Source: Pseudomonadota bacterium (lineage in GTDB: Bacteria; Pseudomonadota; Alphaproteobacteria; Rhizobiales; Hyphomicrobiaceae). From it: a DNA stretch of 64,000 bases. Each line of letters begins with the position of its first letter. Position 1 is the first letter of the stretch. The stretch is taken from positions 1 through 64,000 of the forward strand of contig JAEXXM010000045.1 of the NCBI GenBank assembly GCA_023405815.1, read 5' to 3'. Below, piece after piece: positions 44,258 through 53,707 of the stretch. Both the position numbers and the translations under genes were made by a program. The notes beneath the pieces were generated by a model. The model was not told the DNA's origin, ran no database searches, and saw only the letters and a list, made by a program, of their open reading frames with translations.

Positions 44258-46129
44258 ATGGCTGAGGCGAAGGCTAAAGGTAAGTCGAAACAGGCAGTTG
44301 CGGCTCCGGCCGGGGGGGCGGGCGAGCTGCACCGCTACCGCTCGCACACCTGCGGCGCACTGCGCTCGTCCGACATCGGCAACAATGTGCGGCTCTCCGG
44401 CTGGGTGCACCGCGTGCGCGATCACGGTGGTCTGCTCTTCATCGACGTGCGCGATCACTACGGCATCACCCAGGTGGTCGCCGATCCCGACAGCCCTGCC
44501 TTCAAGACCGCCGAGAGCGTGCGCTCCGAATGGGTGATCCGCATCGACGGCTCGGTGCGCCAGCGCCCCGAGGGGACGGTCAACCCCGAGCTGCCCACAG
44601 GCGAGATCGAGCTGTTCGCCACCGAGATCGAGGTGCTTTCGGCGGCGAAGGAGCTGCCCGTCCCGGTGTTCGGCGAGCCCGACTATCCCGAGGACCTGCG
44701 CCTGCAATATCGCTTCCTCGATCTCAGGCGCGAGACCCTGCACAAGAACATCATGCAGCGCCTCGCCATCGTCGCCTCGATCAGGAAGCGCATGGTCGAA
44801 GCCGGCTTCTTCGAGTTCTCGACGCCGATCCTCACCGCTTCCTCGCCCGAAGGTGCGCGCGACTTCCTCGTTCCCTCGCGCATTCACGCCGGCAAGTTCT
44901 ACGCCCTGCCGCAGGCGCCGCAGCAGTACAAGCAACTCCTGATGGTTTCGGGCTTCGACCGCTACTTCCAGATCGCGCCCTGCTTCCGCGACGAGGACCC
45001 GCGCGCCGACCGCCTGCCGGGCGAGTTCTATCAGCTCGACGTCGAGATGAGCTTCGTCACCCAGGACGACATCTTCTCCGCCATGGAGCCGGTCATCACC
45101 GGCATCTTCGAGGAATTCTCAGCGGCGACCGGCGAGAAGAAGTCCGTCACGCAGAAATGGCCACGCATTCCCTACGACGAGGCGATTGCTAAGTACGGCA
45201 CCGATAAGCCGGACCTTCGCAACCCGATCGAGATGCAGGACGTGACGGAAGCCTTCCGCGGCTCCGGCTTCAAGATCTTCGCCGGCATGATCGACAAGGA
45301 CCCCAAGGTGCGCGTGCGGGCGATCCCCGCGCCGGGCGGCGGATCGCGCGCGTTCTGCGATCGCATGAACTCCTGGGCGCAGGGCGAGGGCCAGCCCGGC
45401 CTTGCTTACATCTTCTATCGTGAGAACGAGGCCGCCGGCCCCGTCGGCAAGAACCTCGGCCCGGAGCGCTCCGAAGCGATCCGTACCCAGCTCGAACTCA
45501 AGGAAGGCGATGCGGTGTTCTTCACCGCCGGCAACCCGGCGAAGTTCTACAAGTTCGCCGGCGAGGCGCGCGCGCGCATCGGCGAGGAGCTAAAGCTCAT
45601 CGACGAGAGCAAATTCGCGCTCGCCTGGATCGTCGACTTCCCCTTCTACGAGTGGAACGAGGACGAGAAGAAGATCGACTTCTCCCACAACCCGTTCTCG
45701 ATGCCGCAAGGCGGACGCGAGGCGCTGGAAGCCGCTGGCAGCGACGAGGACCGCCTGAAGATTAAGGCGTATCAGTACGACATCGTCTGCAACGGCTTCG
45801 AGATCGCCTCCGGCTCGGTGCGTAACCACCGCCCCGACACGATGGTGAAAGCGTTCGAGATCACCGGGCTGACGCAGGCCGACGTCGAGGCGCGCTTCGG
45901 CGGTCTCTATCGCGCATTTCAGTACGGCGCGCCCCCGCACGGTGGCATGGCGGCCGGCATCGACCGCATCGTCATGCTGCTGGTCGGCGCCAAGAACCTG
46001 CGCGAGATTTCGCTCTTCCCGATGAACCAGCAGGCGAGCGACCTGCTCATGGGCGCGCCGTCCGAAGTTATGCCAAAGCAGCTCCGCGAGCTGCATATTC
46101 GCGTGGTGGCGCCGGAGAAGAAGGACTAG
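44258..46129 (+). CDS. aspS: Aspartate-tRNA ligase
   Basis: A class II tRNA synthetase of 623 residues. An N-terminal anticodon-binding OB fold (NNVRLSGWVHRVRDHGGLLFI) leads to the catalytic core with motif 2 (FRDEDPRADRLPGEF), the GAD insertion, and motif 3 (GGMAAGIDRIVMLL). Most alphaproteobacteria use this form for tRNA-Asp and tRNA-Asn. The N terminus carries a 20-residue K/A-rich tail (MAEAKAKGKSKQAVAAPA), making it longer than the typical 590-600. The upstream frame is open for 56 more codons but shows no similarity. Confidence 0.95.
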   Translation: MAEAKAKGKSKQAVAAPAGGAGELHRYRSHTCGALRSSDIGNNVRLSGWVHRVRDHGGLLFIDVRDHYGITQVVADPDSPAFKTAESVRSEWVIRIDGSVRQRPEGTVNPELPTGEIELFATEIEVLSAAKELPVPVFGEPDYPEDLRLQYRFLDLRRETLHKNIMQRLAIVASIRKRMVEAGFFEFSTPILTASSPEGARDFLVPSRIHAGKFYALPQAPQQYKQLLMVSGFDRYFQIAPCFRDEDPRADRLPGEFYQLDVEMSFVTQDDIFSAMEPVITGIFEEFSAATGEKKSVTQKWPRIPYDEAIAKYGTDKPDLRNPIEMQDVTEAFRGSGFKIFAGMIDKDPKVRVRAIPAPGGGSRAFCDRMNSWAQGEGQPGLAYIFYRENEAAGPVGKNLGPERSEAIRTQLELKEGDAVFFTAGNPAKFYKFAGEARARIGEELKLIDESKFALAWIVDFPFYEWNEDEKKIDFSHNPFSMPQGGREALEAAGSDEDRLKIKAYQYDIVCNGFEIASGSVRNHRPDTMVKAFEITGLTQADVEARFGGLYRAFQYGAPPHGGMAAGIDRIVMLLVGAKNLREISLFPMNQQASDLLMGAPSEVMPKQLRELHIRVVAPEKKD

Positions 46130-46161
46130 GCGCGTTCCGCGTGCCAAGGAGGAGGCTCGAG

Positions 46162-46374
46162 ATGGCGCATTCGGTCGAAGTGAACATCAAGAGCCATCCC
46201 TTGAGCCGGGAGGAGAACGGCATCTCCTTCGTCGTCGCCGACAATGAGGGCAAGTTTGGCGAGCTCGTGGTCAGCAAGGGGGGCCTGCGCTGGCGCCCGC
46301 GCGGCAAGCATCAGCCCCACTTCATGACGTGGGCCGAGTTCGACCGAGCCATGCGTGAGGCGCGCAAGGACTAA
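46162..46374 (+). CDS. Hypothetical small protein
   Basis: A 70-residue protein with mixed strands (VEVNIKSHPLSREENGISFVV, then FGELVVSKGGLRWRP) and a C-terminal helix (TWAEFDRAMREARKD). It looks like a small beta-sheet protein. A strong AAGGAGGAG site upstream fixes the ATG at 46162. Located 32 bp after aspS and 22 bp before the GT25 gene on the same strand, it is likely part of an operon. I know no function. Confidence 0.65.
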   Translation: MAHSVEVNIKSHPLSREENGISFVVADNEGKFGELVVSKGGLRWRPRGKHQPHFMTWAEFDRAMREARKD

Positions 46375-46396
46375 CGGCGGACAACGGTAGGCGCGC

Positions 46397-47218
46397 ATGT
46401 GGGTTTTCGTCATCAATCTCGACCGCGACCGCGAGCGCCTCACCCGCATGATCGCCGAGGGCGAGCGCGTCGGCCTGTCGTTCGAGCGCTTCGCCGCCGT
46501 TGACGGCAACCGCCTCGAGGCCGACTTGCGGGAGCAGTTCTACGATGGCGACGAGCTTCACGAGCCGGCATTTACCCCCGGTGAGATCGGCGTCTACGCC
46601 AGCCATCTGCGCATCCACCGCCTGCTCGAGAGCCGCGACGGGGAGTGCGCGCTCGTGCTCGAGGACGACGTGCGCCTCGCCGAGGATCTCGTGCCGACCA
46701 TAGAGGCGGCGATGAAAGCCGCCGGCGACTGGGACATCATTCGCCTGTCGAACTCTACCAAGTCGGTCTATAGGCCGGTCGCTGATCTCGGCGGTGGCCG
46801 CGAGCTCGTCCAATACTGGACGGTGCCGAACGGCACGGGCGCCTACCTCATCAGCCGAACCGGCGCCATCAAGTTCACCAGCGCCTACGACAGGCGCACG
46901 CTGCCCATAGACGAGGATATGCGCCGCCCCTGGCAGAGCGGTCTAGTCACCTACGGCGTGCTGCCCCCGCCCGTCGACCCCGATGTACTCGAGCACTCGT
47001 CCATCGACGGTATGGGCCGCGACCGCAAGCTACCCGCCCGCACCCGCTTCAAGGAGGCAGCGACCCGGGACGACCTCGTTCCGCAGCTTCGCTATCGGCT
47101 GGAAACGTTCGGCGTGATGGGATTTGCCGGCGCGTATCTGCGATCACTGGCGGCATCGCTGGTCAAGCGGATCGCGGGCCGCAAAGCTGCGGCGAAGCTG
47201 TACAGAATGCGTAGCTAG
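46397..47218 (+). CDS. Glycosyltransferase family 25 protein
   Basis: A 273-residue protein with the GT25 pattern: VFVINLDRDRERLTRM at the N terminus, RFAAVDGNRL, EIGVYASHLRIHRLL, and the DxD-like VLEDDVRLAED. GT25 enzymes add galactose or similar sugars to lipooligosaccharide. The C-terminal third has GTGAYLISRTGAIKF and LPIDEDMRRPW, which are also typical. It abuts the ceramidase-family gene (3 bp) and follows the small gene by 22 bp. Confidence 0.9.
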   Translation: MWVFVINLDRDRERLTRMIAEGERVGLSFERFAAVDGNRLEADLREQFYDGDELHEPAFTPGEIGVYASHLRIHRLLESRDGECALVLEDDVRLAEDLVPTIEAAMKAAGDWDIIRLSNSTKSVYRPVADLGGGRELVQYWTVPNGTGAYLISRTGAIKFTSAYDRRTLPIDEDMRRPWQSGLVTYGVLPPPVDPDVLEHSSIDGMGRDRKLPARTRFKEAATRDDLVPQLRYRLETFGVMGFAGAYLRSLAASLVKRIAGRKAAAKLYRMRS

Positions 47219-47221
47219 GCC

Positions 47222-47968
47222 ATGGACTGGACCAAGGTCTACAGCTACTGCGAGCGCGGCGCCGATCCCTCGTTCTGGGCCGAGCCGCTGAATGCAATCT
47301 CCAATGGCGCCTTCATCATCGCCGGGCTCGTCGCCGGATGTCAGCTCGCGCGCTCCCCGCGCAAGGACTGGGCGCTGTTCGAATGGTTGCTCGTCCTCAT
47401 TGTCATCTGCATCGGCATCGGCAGCTTCATGTTCCATACCTATGCGACGGTGTGGGCGATCCCCTTCGATACGGTGCCGATCTCGCTGTTCATGCTTGGC
47501 TACCTCGGCTATGCGCTGCGCCGCTTTGCCGGTGCGCCCTGGATCGTCGTCATCGCCGCGCTCATCGGGTTCTTCCTCTCCGTCAGGTATGCGCAATCCA
47601 TTCCGTGCTCGAACGAGTTGCTGCCGATGACGCGTGGCGCCGGAAAGCGCTGCTTCAATGGGACGCTCGGCTATACGCCGGCGTTCATCGCTCTGGTTCT
47701 GGTCGGCACGGTGCTGCTGGTTGAGAGGCATCCAGCGGCCAAATATCTGTTTGCCGGCGCGGCGTTGTTCCTCCTGGCGATGACCTTCCGCACCATCGAT
47801 TACGAGGTTTGCCGCTGGGCGGTCCGGGGCGCCCGCGGGGTCGGCACGCACTTCCTTTGGCACACTTTCAACGGGCTGCTGCTCTATGTGCTGCTCCTGG
47901 GGGCGATCCGGCACGGCGCGCTGCAACCCCGACGGGCTGGCATTGCATCTCCGGAGCGAAGCGCATAA
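47222..47968 (+). CDS. Ceramidase-family (alkaline ceramidase-like) membrane protein
   Basis: A 248-residue protein with about seven membrane helices. It starts YCERGADPSFWAEPLNAISNGAF, and has GIGSFMFHTYATVW in the middle and HFLWHTFNGLLLYV near the end; the two histidine sites match the zinc ligands of the CREST-superfamily alkaline ceramidases. It may hydrolyse a sphingolipid or other amide-linked lipid; bacterial members are little studied. The start is 3 bp after GT25. tRNA-Leu begins 13 bp after the stop. Confidence 0.85.
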   Translation: MDWTKVYSYCERGADPSFWAEPLNAISNGAFIIAGLVAGCQLARSPRKDWALFEWLLVLIVICIGIGSFMFHTYATVWAIPFDTVPISLFMLGYLGYALRRFAGAPWIVVIAALIGFFLSVRYAQSIPCSNELLPMTRGAGKRCFNGTLGYTPAFIALVLVGTVLLVERHPAAKYLFAGAALFLLAMTFRTIDYEVCRWAVRGARGVGTHFLWHTFNGLLLYVLLLGAIRHGALQPRRAGIASPERSA

Positions 47969-47981
47969 TGGCTGCTGACGG

Positions 47982-48068
47982 GCGGACGTGGTGGAACTGG
48001 TAGACACACAGGACTTAAAATCCTGAGGCGGCAACGCCGTGTGGGTTCGACTCCCACCGTCCGCACCA
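47982..48068 (+). tRNA. tRNA-Leu (UAA)
   Basis: An 87-nt class II tRNA. The acceptor arms GCGGACG and CGTCCGC pair; the anticodon loop CTTAAAA gives UAA; the long variable arm runs through GAGGCGGCAACGCC; the T-loop is GTTCGACTC; and CCA is encoded at the 3' end. Confidence 0.96.
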
Positions 48069-48112
48069 ATGATTGTCCGTAGTCGACGTCTGGATCCTTA
48101 AGCAGCGCCGTT

Positions 48113-48553
48113 CTATCGGCTGGCAATCGCGATGTCGCGCAAGACGTTCGCTTCAAGCTGCATCTCGGTGAGCCGATGCTTCAGCACGTCGCCGATGCTT
48201 ATGACGCCGACCAGGCGCTGACCTTCCTTGACGGGAAGATGGCGTATCCGCCGCTGCGTCATCACTTGCGCAACCTGGGCGATACTGTCCTTTGGTGAGC
48301 AAGTGATGACGACCTTTGTCATCAGCGCCGACACGGTCAAGGCGTGTAACCTCTCCCCATGCACAGCAAGCCCGTAAGTCACGTCCCGTTCCGAGATGAT
48401 GCCATCCAGAGAACTGCCGTCATCGCTTACGATCATCGCGCCGATGCCCTCGTCTTGGAGGCGCTGCGCCAGCGTCCTGATCGTTTCCTCGGGTCTCACG
48501 GTCATCACCGCAGTGCCGTTGGCCTTGGCCCTAAGCATGTCTGCAACTCTCAT
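48113..48553 (-). CDS. Two-CBS-domain protein
   Basis: A 146-residue protein made almost only of two CBS modules (about residues 8-65 and 75-133), which bind adenosine nucleotides and often regulate a partner. It starts MRVADMLRAKANGTAVM, and the second module ends with IRHLPVKEGQRLVGVISIGDVL. The ATG at 48553 is chosen for GAGGAAA upstream; an ATG 15 bp earlier is possible. It is a close relative of the next gene on the same strand, so the pair is a tandem duplication. Confidence 0.85.
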   Translation of the reverse strand: MRVADMLRAKANGTAVMTVRPEETIRTLAQRLQDEGIGAMIVSDDGSSLDGIISERDVTYGLAVHGERLHALTVSALMTKVVITCSPKDSIAQVAQVMTQRRIRHLPVKEGQRLVGVISIGDVLKHRLTEMQLEANVLRDIAIASR

Positions 48554-48643
48554 GGCAGGTTTCCTCATCTGCTGATGTTGTCGCTTGGTGTCGATCGGAG
48601 ACCCATCGGTTGGGTCATTGTTTCCGGGCTGAGTGGTCCTGCG

Positions 48644-49078
48644 CTAATCTTGCGCGAGAACCAGGGCATGCAGCGCGGCCGAGCGCCGTTCCATCTCGCT
48701 CAGTCGGAATTCCATTATGTCGCGCATGCTGATGATCCCGACCAACTGACCATCCTCCCGCACCGGGAGATGGCGGATCTTTCTTTGCGACATGACGAGG
48801 GCCGCGGCATTCAGGCTATCGGTGGTGGAGCAGGCTACCACTTGCCGCGACATGAGGGCCGAGACCTGCAGCAAGTGCAGCTCGCCGCGGCGCTCACAGA
48901 GGCTGTAGGCGATATCGCGCTCGGAGATAATTCCGTCGATGATCTTGCCGTTGTGGCTGACCACGACGGCGCCGACGCGGCGCATTTGCAGCAGGCGGGA
49001 CAGCGCCGCGATCGTTTCGGTCGGCTTTATTGTGTGAACCTGCGAGCCTTTCTTTTTCAGGACGTCCGCTATCTTCAT
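48644..49078 (-). CDS. Two-CBS-domain protein, paralogue of the neighbour
   Basis: A 144-residue protein with two CBS modules, starting MKIADVLKKKGSQVHTIKP and ending with KIRHLPVREDGQLVGIISMRD and the C-terminal FRLSEMERR, matching the sister gene at 48113. GGGAGGAAAGG before the ATG is a strong ribosome site. The two genes lie 90 bp apart on the same strand, downstream of formate dehydrogenase by 258 bp. They could sense energy charge for it; that is inference. Confidence 0.85.
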   Translation of the reverse strand: MKIADVLKKKGSQVHTIKPTETIAALSRLLQMRRVGAVVVSHNGKIIDGIISERDIAYSLCERRGELHLLQVSALMSRQVVACSTTDSLNAAALVMSQRKIRHLPVREDGQLVGIISMRDIMEFRLSEMERRSAALHALVLAQD

Positions 49079-49336
49079 TTCCTTTCCTCCCTGGCCGATG
49101 TCCTTGTCTTGTTCGCGTCCATTTCCATCGAGAGTAAATTGGCAGCTTCACAGCGGCAGCCGAGCAGAGGTCGCGCGACAGAATGGCACTCTCATTTTGC
49201 AGTGCGAGTGATTGCGGCGTTGCACAACGTCGAACGCTAGCCGGCGAAGCATCTCACTCCTCACTCATCGTGCCATGCATCCGCTCACCGAGCGCACGCG
49301 TGTTCCAATGCGCTTGATGAGCAGACGATCCGCGGG

Positions 49337-52300
49337 TCACCAATTCCTTGCGATCCTCTCGATGCGCGCCGCAGCTCCCTTGAAGGCCGGCGTGCGCGAG
49401 GCGCCATCGAGCTCGGTGCCGATGAGCCGGTTCGCCGACTGCTCGGGGTAGTGGAAAGGATAGAACAGCATGCCGGGTGGCAAGCGGTTGGTGACCCGCA
49501 CGCGCGCCTCGATGGAGCCGCGCCGCGTGGCGACGCGCGCCCAGTCGCCGGTCTTGAGCCCACTACGCTCCGCGTCCTCCGGGTTGATCTCCACCTCGCC
49601 CTCCGGCCGCATGTAGTTGAGCCCGTGCGAGCGGCCCGTCATGGTCGCGGTGTCGTAGTGCTCGAGCTGGCGTCCGGTATCGACGATGAGCGGGTATTCG
49701 ACGCTGACGTCCTCGATGGCCCGTTGCTGGTTGAGCACGCTGAAGCTTGCGCGCCCATCCTCGGTCGGGAAGCGCTCCGCATAGAGGAATCGCGTCCCTG
49801 GATGCGTGGTGTCCGGGCACGGCCATTGCAGACCCGCGTTGCCCTTCAACCGCTCGTGGCGGATGCCGGCATAGGAGGGGACGAGCGAGGCGATCTCCTC
49901 CATGATGGCCGCCGCGTTGGGATACGACATCGGGTAGCCCATCGCTGTCGATACATCGCAGACGATCTGCCAGTCGGGACGCGCCTCGCCCGGTGGCTCG
50001 ACGGCCTTCTGCAGGAGCTGCACGCGCCGCTCGGTATTTGTGAAGGTGCCCTCCTTCTCGGCGAACGCCGCTGCGGGCAGCACCACGTCGGCGAGCTTTG
50101 CCGTGTCGGACATGAAGATGTCCTGCACCACGAGGAACTCGAGATTCGCGAGGCCCTTCTCGACCGCGGCGGTGTCGGGGCTCGCGGCAATGGCGTTGTC
50201 GCCCATGATGTACATGGCGCGGATCTCGCCCGAGGCAGCCGCTTCCTCCATCTCGATGATGGACAGGTACGGGTTGTCGGGTAGCTTGACGCCCCAGGCC
50301 TGCTCGAACTTGGCGCGCGCGACAGGATCGGTGATCGATTGATAGCCGGGCAGCGCGTTGTGGTGGCCCTGCATGTCGGAGGCGCCTTGCACGTTGGCTT
50401 GCCCACGCAGCGGCATCCACCCGGTGCCGGGCCGGCCGACGTGACCGGTCAAGAGCGCGAGGTTCGCCATTCCGAGCGCGCCATCGACACCCTTCAGATG
50501 CTGGGTGATGCCCATGCCCCACAACAGGATGCCGCGCTCCGTTCTGGCATAGATTCGCGCGGCCTCGCGCACGAGCTCGGGATCGACCCCGGTGACGATC
50601 GCCATCCTCTCGGGGCTGTATCGCGCCAGGTTGTCGACGAACGCCTCGTAGTTCGCCGTGCGCGCTTTGATGAAGGCTTCGTTGGCCAGCCGTTCGCCGA
50701 CGATGACGTGGGCGATCGAGTTCAGCAGCGACACGTTGGTGCCGGGCTTGAGACGCAGCCAGATGTCGGCGTGGTCGACCAGCTCTGTGCGGCGCGGGTC
50801 GGCGGCGATGATCTTTGCGCCTCTCTCATACTTGGCGCGCAGAACCTGGCTCGAGATGACGGGATGAGACACGGTCGGATTTGAGCCGACGGCGAAAATG
50901 ACACTCGCCAGTCCGATGTCGGTGGCCGAGGCAGAGGGTGCGCTCGAACCGATCGCCTGCTTCAGCGCGACGACGCTCGCCATGTGGCAGAGCCTGGCGC
51001 AATGGTCGGTGTTGTTGGTTCCGACGGCACAGCGGATGAGCTTCTGCAGGACGTAGTTGTCCTCGTTGCTGACGCGTGCGGAGGTGAGCGCGGCGATGGC
51101 GTGCGGGCCGTGCGCGACCTTGACCTCGCTGAGGCGCCGCGCCACGTAGGAGATGGCCTCCTCCCAGCTTGCCTCCTCGAAGGGCGCGCCTTTTCCGCCG
51201 CGACGGATGAGCGGTTTGGTCAGGCGCTCGGGGCTCTGGATGAAATCCATGCCGAAGCGGCCCTTGACGCACAGATTGCCGGAGTTCGACGGCGACCGCG
51301 TCGAGGCGTTTACGGCGACGATCTTATTGCCCTCGGTTTCGAACTCGATGGCGCAGCCGGTGCCGCAGAAGTTACAGACGCTATCGGTCTTCTTGCGCAT
51401 CGACTTCGGCATGACGCCCGTGTCGAACAAGCTCTTCAGGGCGCCGGTGGGACAAATGCCGACGCATTGGCCGCAATTGTTGCACTCGGTATCGCGGAAA
51501 TCGTACGTGCCGCTGACGAGCGCCGGGTAGCCATCGTGGTCCGTAGTGTAGACGTCGCGATGCTGGACGGTCTCGCAGACGTTCACACAGGCCATGCACT
51601 TGATGCACTTTTCGCGGTTGAGCTCGAAGAACGGCCACGACACGATGGGCTCGAAGACGCGCTCTTTTTCCGGCGCATAGGTCTTGCCGACGTAGGCCGT
51701 CGTCCCGGCGCCGTATTCCAGCGAGTACTTCTGCAGCTTGCATGTTCCGGCCGCCTGGCAAACGCACTGCAGGCAGCGCTCGGCCTCTCGCTGGGCGGCA
51801 TCATCGGAAAGGCCCAGCTCGACCTCGGCGAAGGCGCCATCGTTGTCATCGTGACCGACATGGAGGGAGCTGCGAAACGCAGCAACACGCGCCTTTCCCT
51901 CGAGCACCGGCATCTCGGCCATCTTGGCCGGTTGCTTCGCCGTGGCGCCGATCTCGAAGAACTTTGGAAGCGGACGCGCGATGGCCTTGGCAATGCCGCG
52001 CTCATCCGCTCCGTTCAAGTAGGCATGGATCGCATAGGCGCCTTTGCGCCCGGCGGCGACGGCTTCGACCACCGTCGCCGCACCGGTGGCGCAGTCGCCA
52101 CCGGCAAACACGCCGCGCATGGTGGTAGCCATGGTCGCCTCGTCGATGACGATATGGCCCGAGCGATTGGTGCCGAGATCGGTCTCGGACAGCGCTATCG
52201 CATCGACATCCTGGCCGATGGCCATGAGGATGGTGTCCGCGGGTGTGAAGTACTCCGAGTCCGGCACCGGCTCGGGCTTGCGGCGCCCGCTGGCGTCGGC

Positions 52301-53596
52301 CTCGCCCAACACCATGCGCTGCGCTTTGAGGCCGATGGCGCGGCCGTTCTCCACCACCACGGCGAGGGGCGCCGCCAGGAAATTGAAGGTGACCCCCTCG
52401 ACCTCGCACTCGTGCACTTCGTGCGCTGCAGCGGTCATCTCCGCCTTGGTGCGGCGGTACATCATGACGACCTCGGATGCCCCTTCGCGCCGCGCGGTGC
52501 GGGCAGCATCCGCTGCCGTGAAACCGCCGCCGACGACGATGACGCGCTTGCCGATGCCGACGCGCTCACCCCAGTTGACGCGGCGCAGAAACTCCACCGC
52601 TGGCATGACACCCGGAGCATCCTCCCCCGCTATGCGCGACTTCTTGCCGAGCATGGCGCCGATGGACAGGAACACGGCGTCGAAACCCTGAGCGCGCAGA
52701 TCGCCGATCGTGAAGTCGCGGCCCAGCCATTGGCTGGTCTTCAGCTCGACGCCGAGCGACAGGATGTCGGCGATCTCCTCATCGAGTATGTGGTTGGGCA
52801 GGCGGTAGGAGGGAATCCCGAAGCGCAATGTGCCTCCCGGCTCCTTCTCGGCCTCGAGCAGCGTCACGGCGTGTCCTTCGAGAGCGAGATAGTAGGCAGC
52901 CGACAGACCGCCAGGCCCCGCGCCGACCACGGCAACGCGCTTGCCGGTGCTCGGTTTGGGTGACGGCTGCGTCGGCAAGCCGGACTCACGCGCCTTGTCG
53001 GCGGCGTAGCGCTTCAAGGCGCAGATGGCGACCGGCTCACCATCGATCTGCTGGCGCCGGCACGGGTCCTCGCACGGGCGCGGGCACACGCGCCCGAGAA
53101 TGCCCGGCAGCGGAAGCATCTCCTTGATCAGCGCTGTCGCCTCGACGTGCTTGCCCTTGGCGATGAGGGCGATGTAGCCGGCGATGTCGATGCCGGCCGG
53201 GCAGGCCGCCTGGCACGGTGGCTGGCAATAGGCATTGTGATTGGAGAGGAATCCGTCGAGCCGCGCTTTGCGCAAAGCGCTCAGCGCAGGCGTCATGGTC
53301 TTGATGTCGAGGCCATCGGCAACGAGCGTGCTGCACGCTTTGACGGGCTCTGTATGCCCAGCGACCTCGACGAGACACATGCCGCACTCGCCGCCGGGCT
53401 TCAGGCGGGGATCATCACACATGGAGGGTATGGAGATCCCCGCCTTCCGCGCCGCCGCGAGGATAGGGGAGCCGGCCGCGGCCTCAATCGCCATGCCGTC
53501 GATGACGAAGCGGCAGATTTGATCAGCGGCGCTGCCAGCCGGGCTGAGGGTTGCCTCCGGGGCGAGCCGATCTTCAACCTCGGGGGTGGAAAGCAT
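49337..53596 (-). CDS. Formate dehydrogenase-like molybdopterin oxidoreductase fused to a GltD/AegA-type flavoprotein module
   Basis: A 1419-residue soluble redox chain. Order: 2Fe-2S ferredoxin (C60, C71, C74, C88); cysteine-rich GltD-type cluster region (C124-C192); FAD/NAD(P) module with VAVVGAGPGGL (222-231) and RVIVVGGGFTAAD (351-363), as in AegA, YgfT and glutamate synthase small subunits; two 4Fe-4S sites (C664-C674, C705-C715); then the FdhF-like catalytic part with 4Fe-4S (C741, C744, C748, C776), C870-His871 (ARLCH) as the Mo/W ligand, and the dinucleotide domain near the end. It likely couples formate oxidation to NAD(P). No separate beta subunit is adjacent. Confidence 0.88.
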   Translation of the reverse strand: MLSTPEVEDRLAPEATLSPAGSAADQICRFVIDGMAIEAAAGSPILAAARKAGISIPSMCDDPRLKPGGECGMCLVEVAGHTEPVKACSTLVADGLDIKTMTPALSALRKARLDGFLSNHNAYCQPPCQAACPAGIDIAGYIALIAKGKHVEATALIKEMLPLPGILGRVCPRPCEDPCRRQQIDGEPVAICALKRYAADKARESGLPTQPSPKPSTGKRVAVVGAGPGGLSAAYYLALEGHAVTLLEAEKEPGGTLRFGIPSYRLPNHILDEEIADILSLGVELKTSQWLGRDFTIGDLRAQGFDAVFLSIGAMLGKKSRIAGEDAPGVMPAVEFLRRVNWGERVGIGKRVIVVGGGFTAADAARTARREGASEVVMMYRRTKAEMTAAAHEVHECEVEGVTFNFLAAPLAVVVENGRAIGLKAQRMVLGEADASGRRKPEPVPDSEYFTPADTILMAIGQDVDAIALSETDLGTNRSGHIVIDEATMATTMRGVFAGGDCATGAATVVEAVAAGRKGAYAIHAYLNGADERGIAKAIARPLPKFFEIGATAKQPAKMAEMPVLEGKARVAAFRSSLHVGHDDNDGAFAEVELGLSDDAAQREAERCLQCVCQAAGTCKLQKYSLEYGAGTTAYVGKTYAPEKERVFEPIVSWPFFELNREKCIKCMACVNVCETVQHRDVYTTDHDGYPALVSGTYDFRDTECNNCGQCVGICPTGALKSLFDTGVMPKSMRKKTDSVCNFCGTGCAIEFETEGNKIVAVNASTRSPSNSGNLCVKGRFGMDFIQSPERLTKPLIRRGGKGAPFEEASWEEAISYVARRLSEVKVAHGPHAIAALTSARVSNEDNYVLQKLIRCAVGTNNTDHCARLCHMASVVALKQAIGSSAPSASATDIGLASVIFAVGSNPTVSHPVISSQVLRAKYERGAKIIAADPRRTELVDHADIWLRLKPGTNVSLLNSIAHVIVGERLANEAFIKARTANYEAFVDNLARYSPERMAIVTGVDPELVREAARIYARTERGILLWGMGITQHLKGVDGALGMANLALLTGHVGRPGTGWMPLRGQANVQGASDMQGHHNALPGYQSITDPVARAKFEQAWGVKLPDNPYLSIIEMEEAAASGEIRAMYIMGDNAIAASPDTAAVEKGLANLEFLVVQDIFMSDTAKLADVVLPAAAFAEKEGTFTNTERRVQLLQKAVEPPGEARPDWQIVCDVSTAMGYPMSYPNAAAIMEEIASLVPSYAGIRHERLKGNAGLQWPCPDTTHPGTRFLYAERFPTEDGRASFSVLNQQRAIEDVSVEYPLIVDTGRQLEHYDTATMTGRSHGLNYMRPEGEVEINPEDAERSGLKTGDWARVATRRGSIEARVRVTNRLPPGMLFYPFHYPEQSANRLIGTELDGASRTPAFKGAAARIERIARNW

Positions 53597-53667
53597 TGCC
53601 GGTCCCTCTCCCAGATTTGGGGTTCAGGCCCCCAAAACAGAGGCCGTCCGTCGCATTATCGAGCTGG

Positions 53668-53683
53668 TCTATAGTGTGATAGA
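53668..53683. promoter_or_regulatory. Palindrome between formate dehydrogenase and LysR genes
   Basis: TCTAT-AGTGTG-ATAGA is a perfect 5-bp inverted repeat with a 6-base spacer in the 111-bp divergent intergenic region. Its position and form suit a LysR-type binding site acting on both genes; binding is inferred. Confidence 0.5.
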
Positions 53684-53707
53684 TTAGGCCGATTGTTAAT
53701 TTCCAAT

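Noticed and set aside
47982..49078. tRNA-Leu as integration site of a genomic island
   Set aside because: No integrase gene and no repeat of the tRNA 3' end were seen downstream; the following genes look like ordinary metabolic genes.
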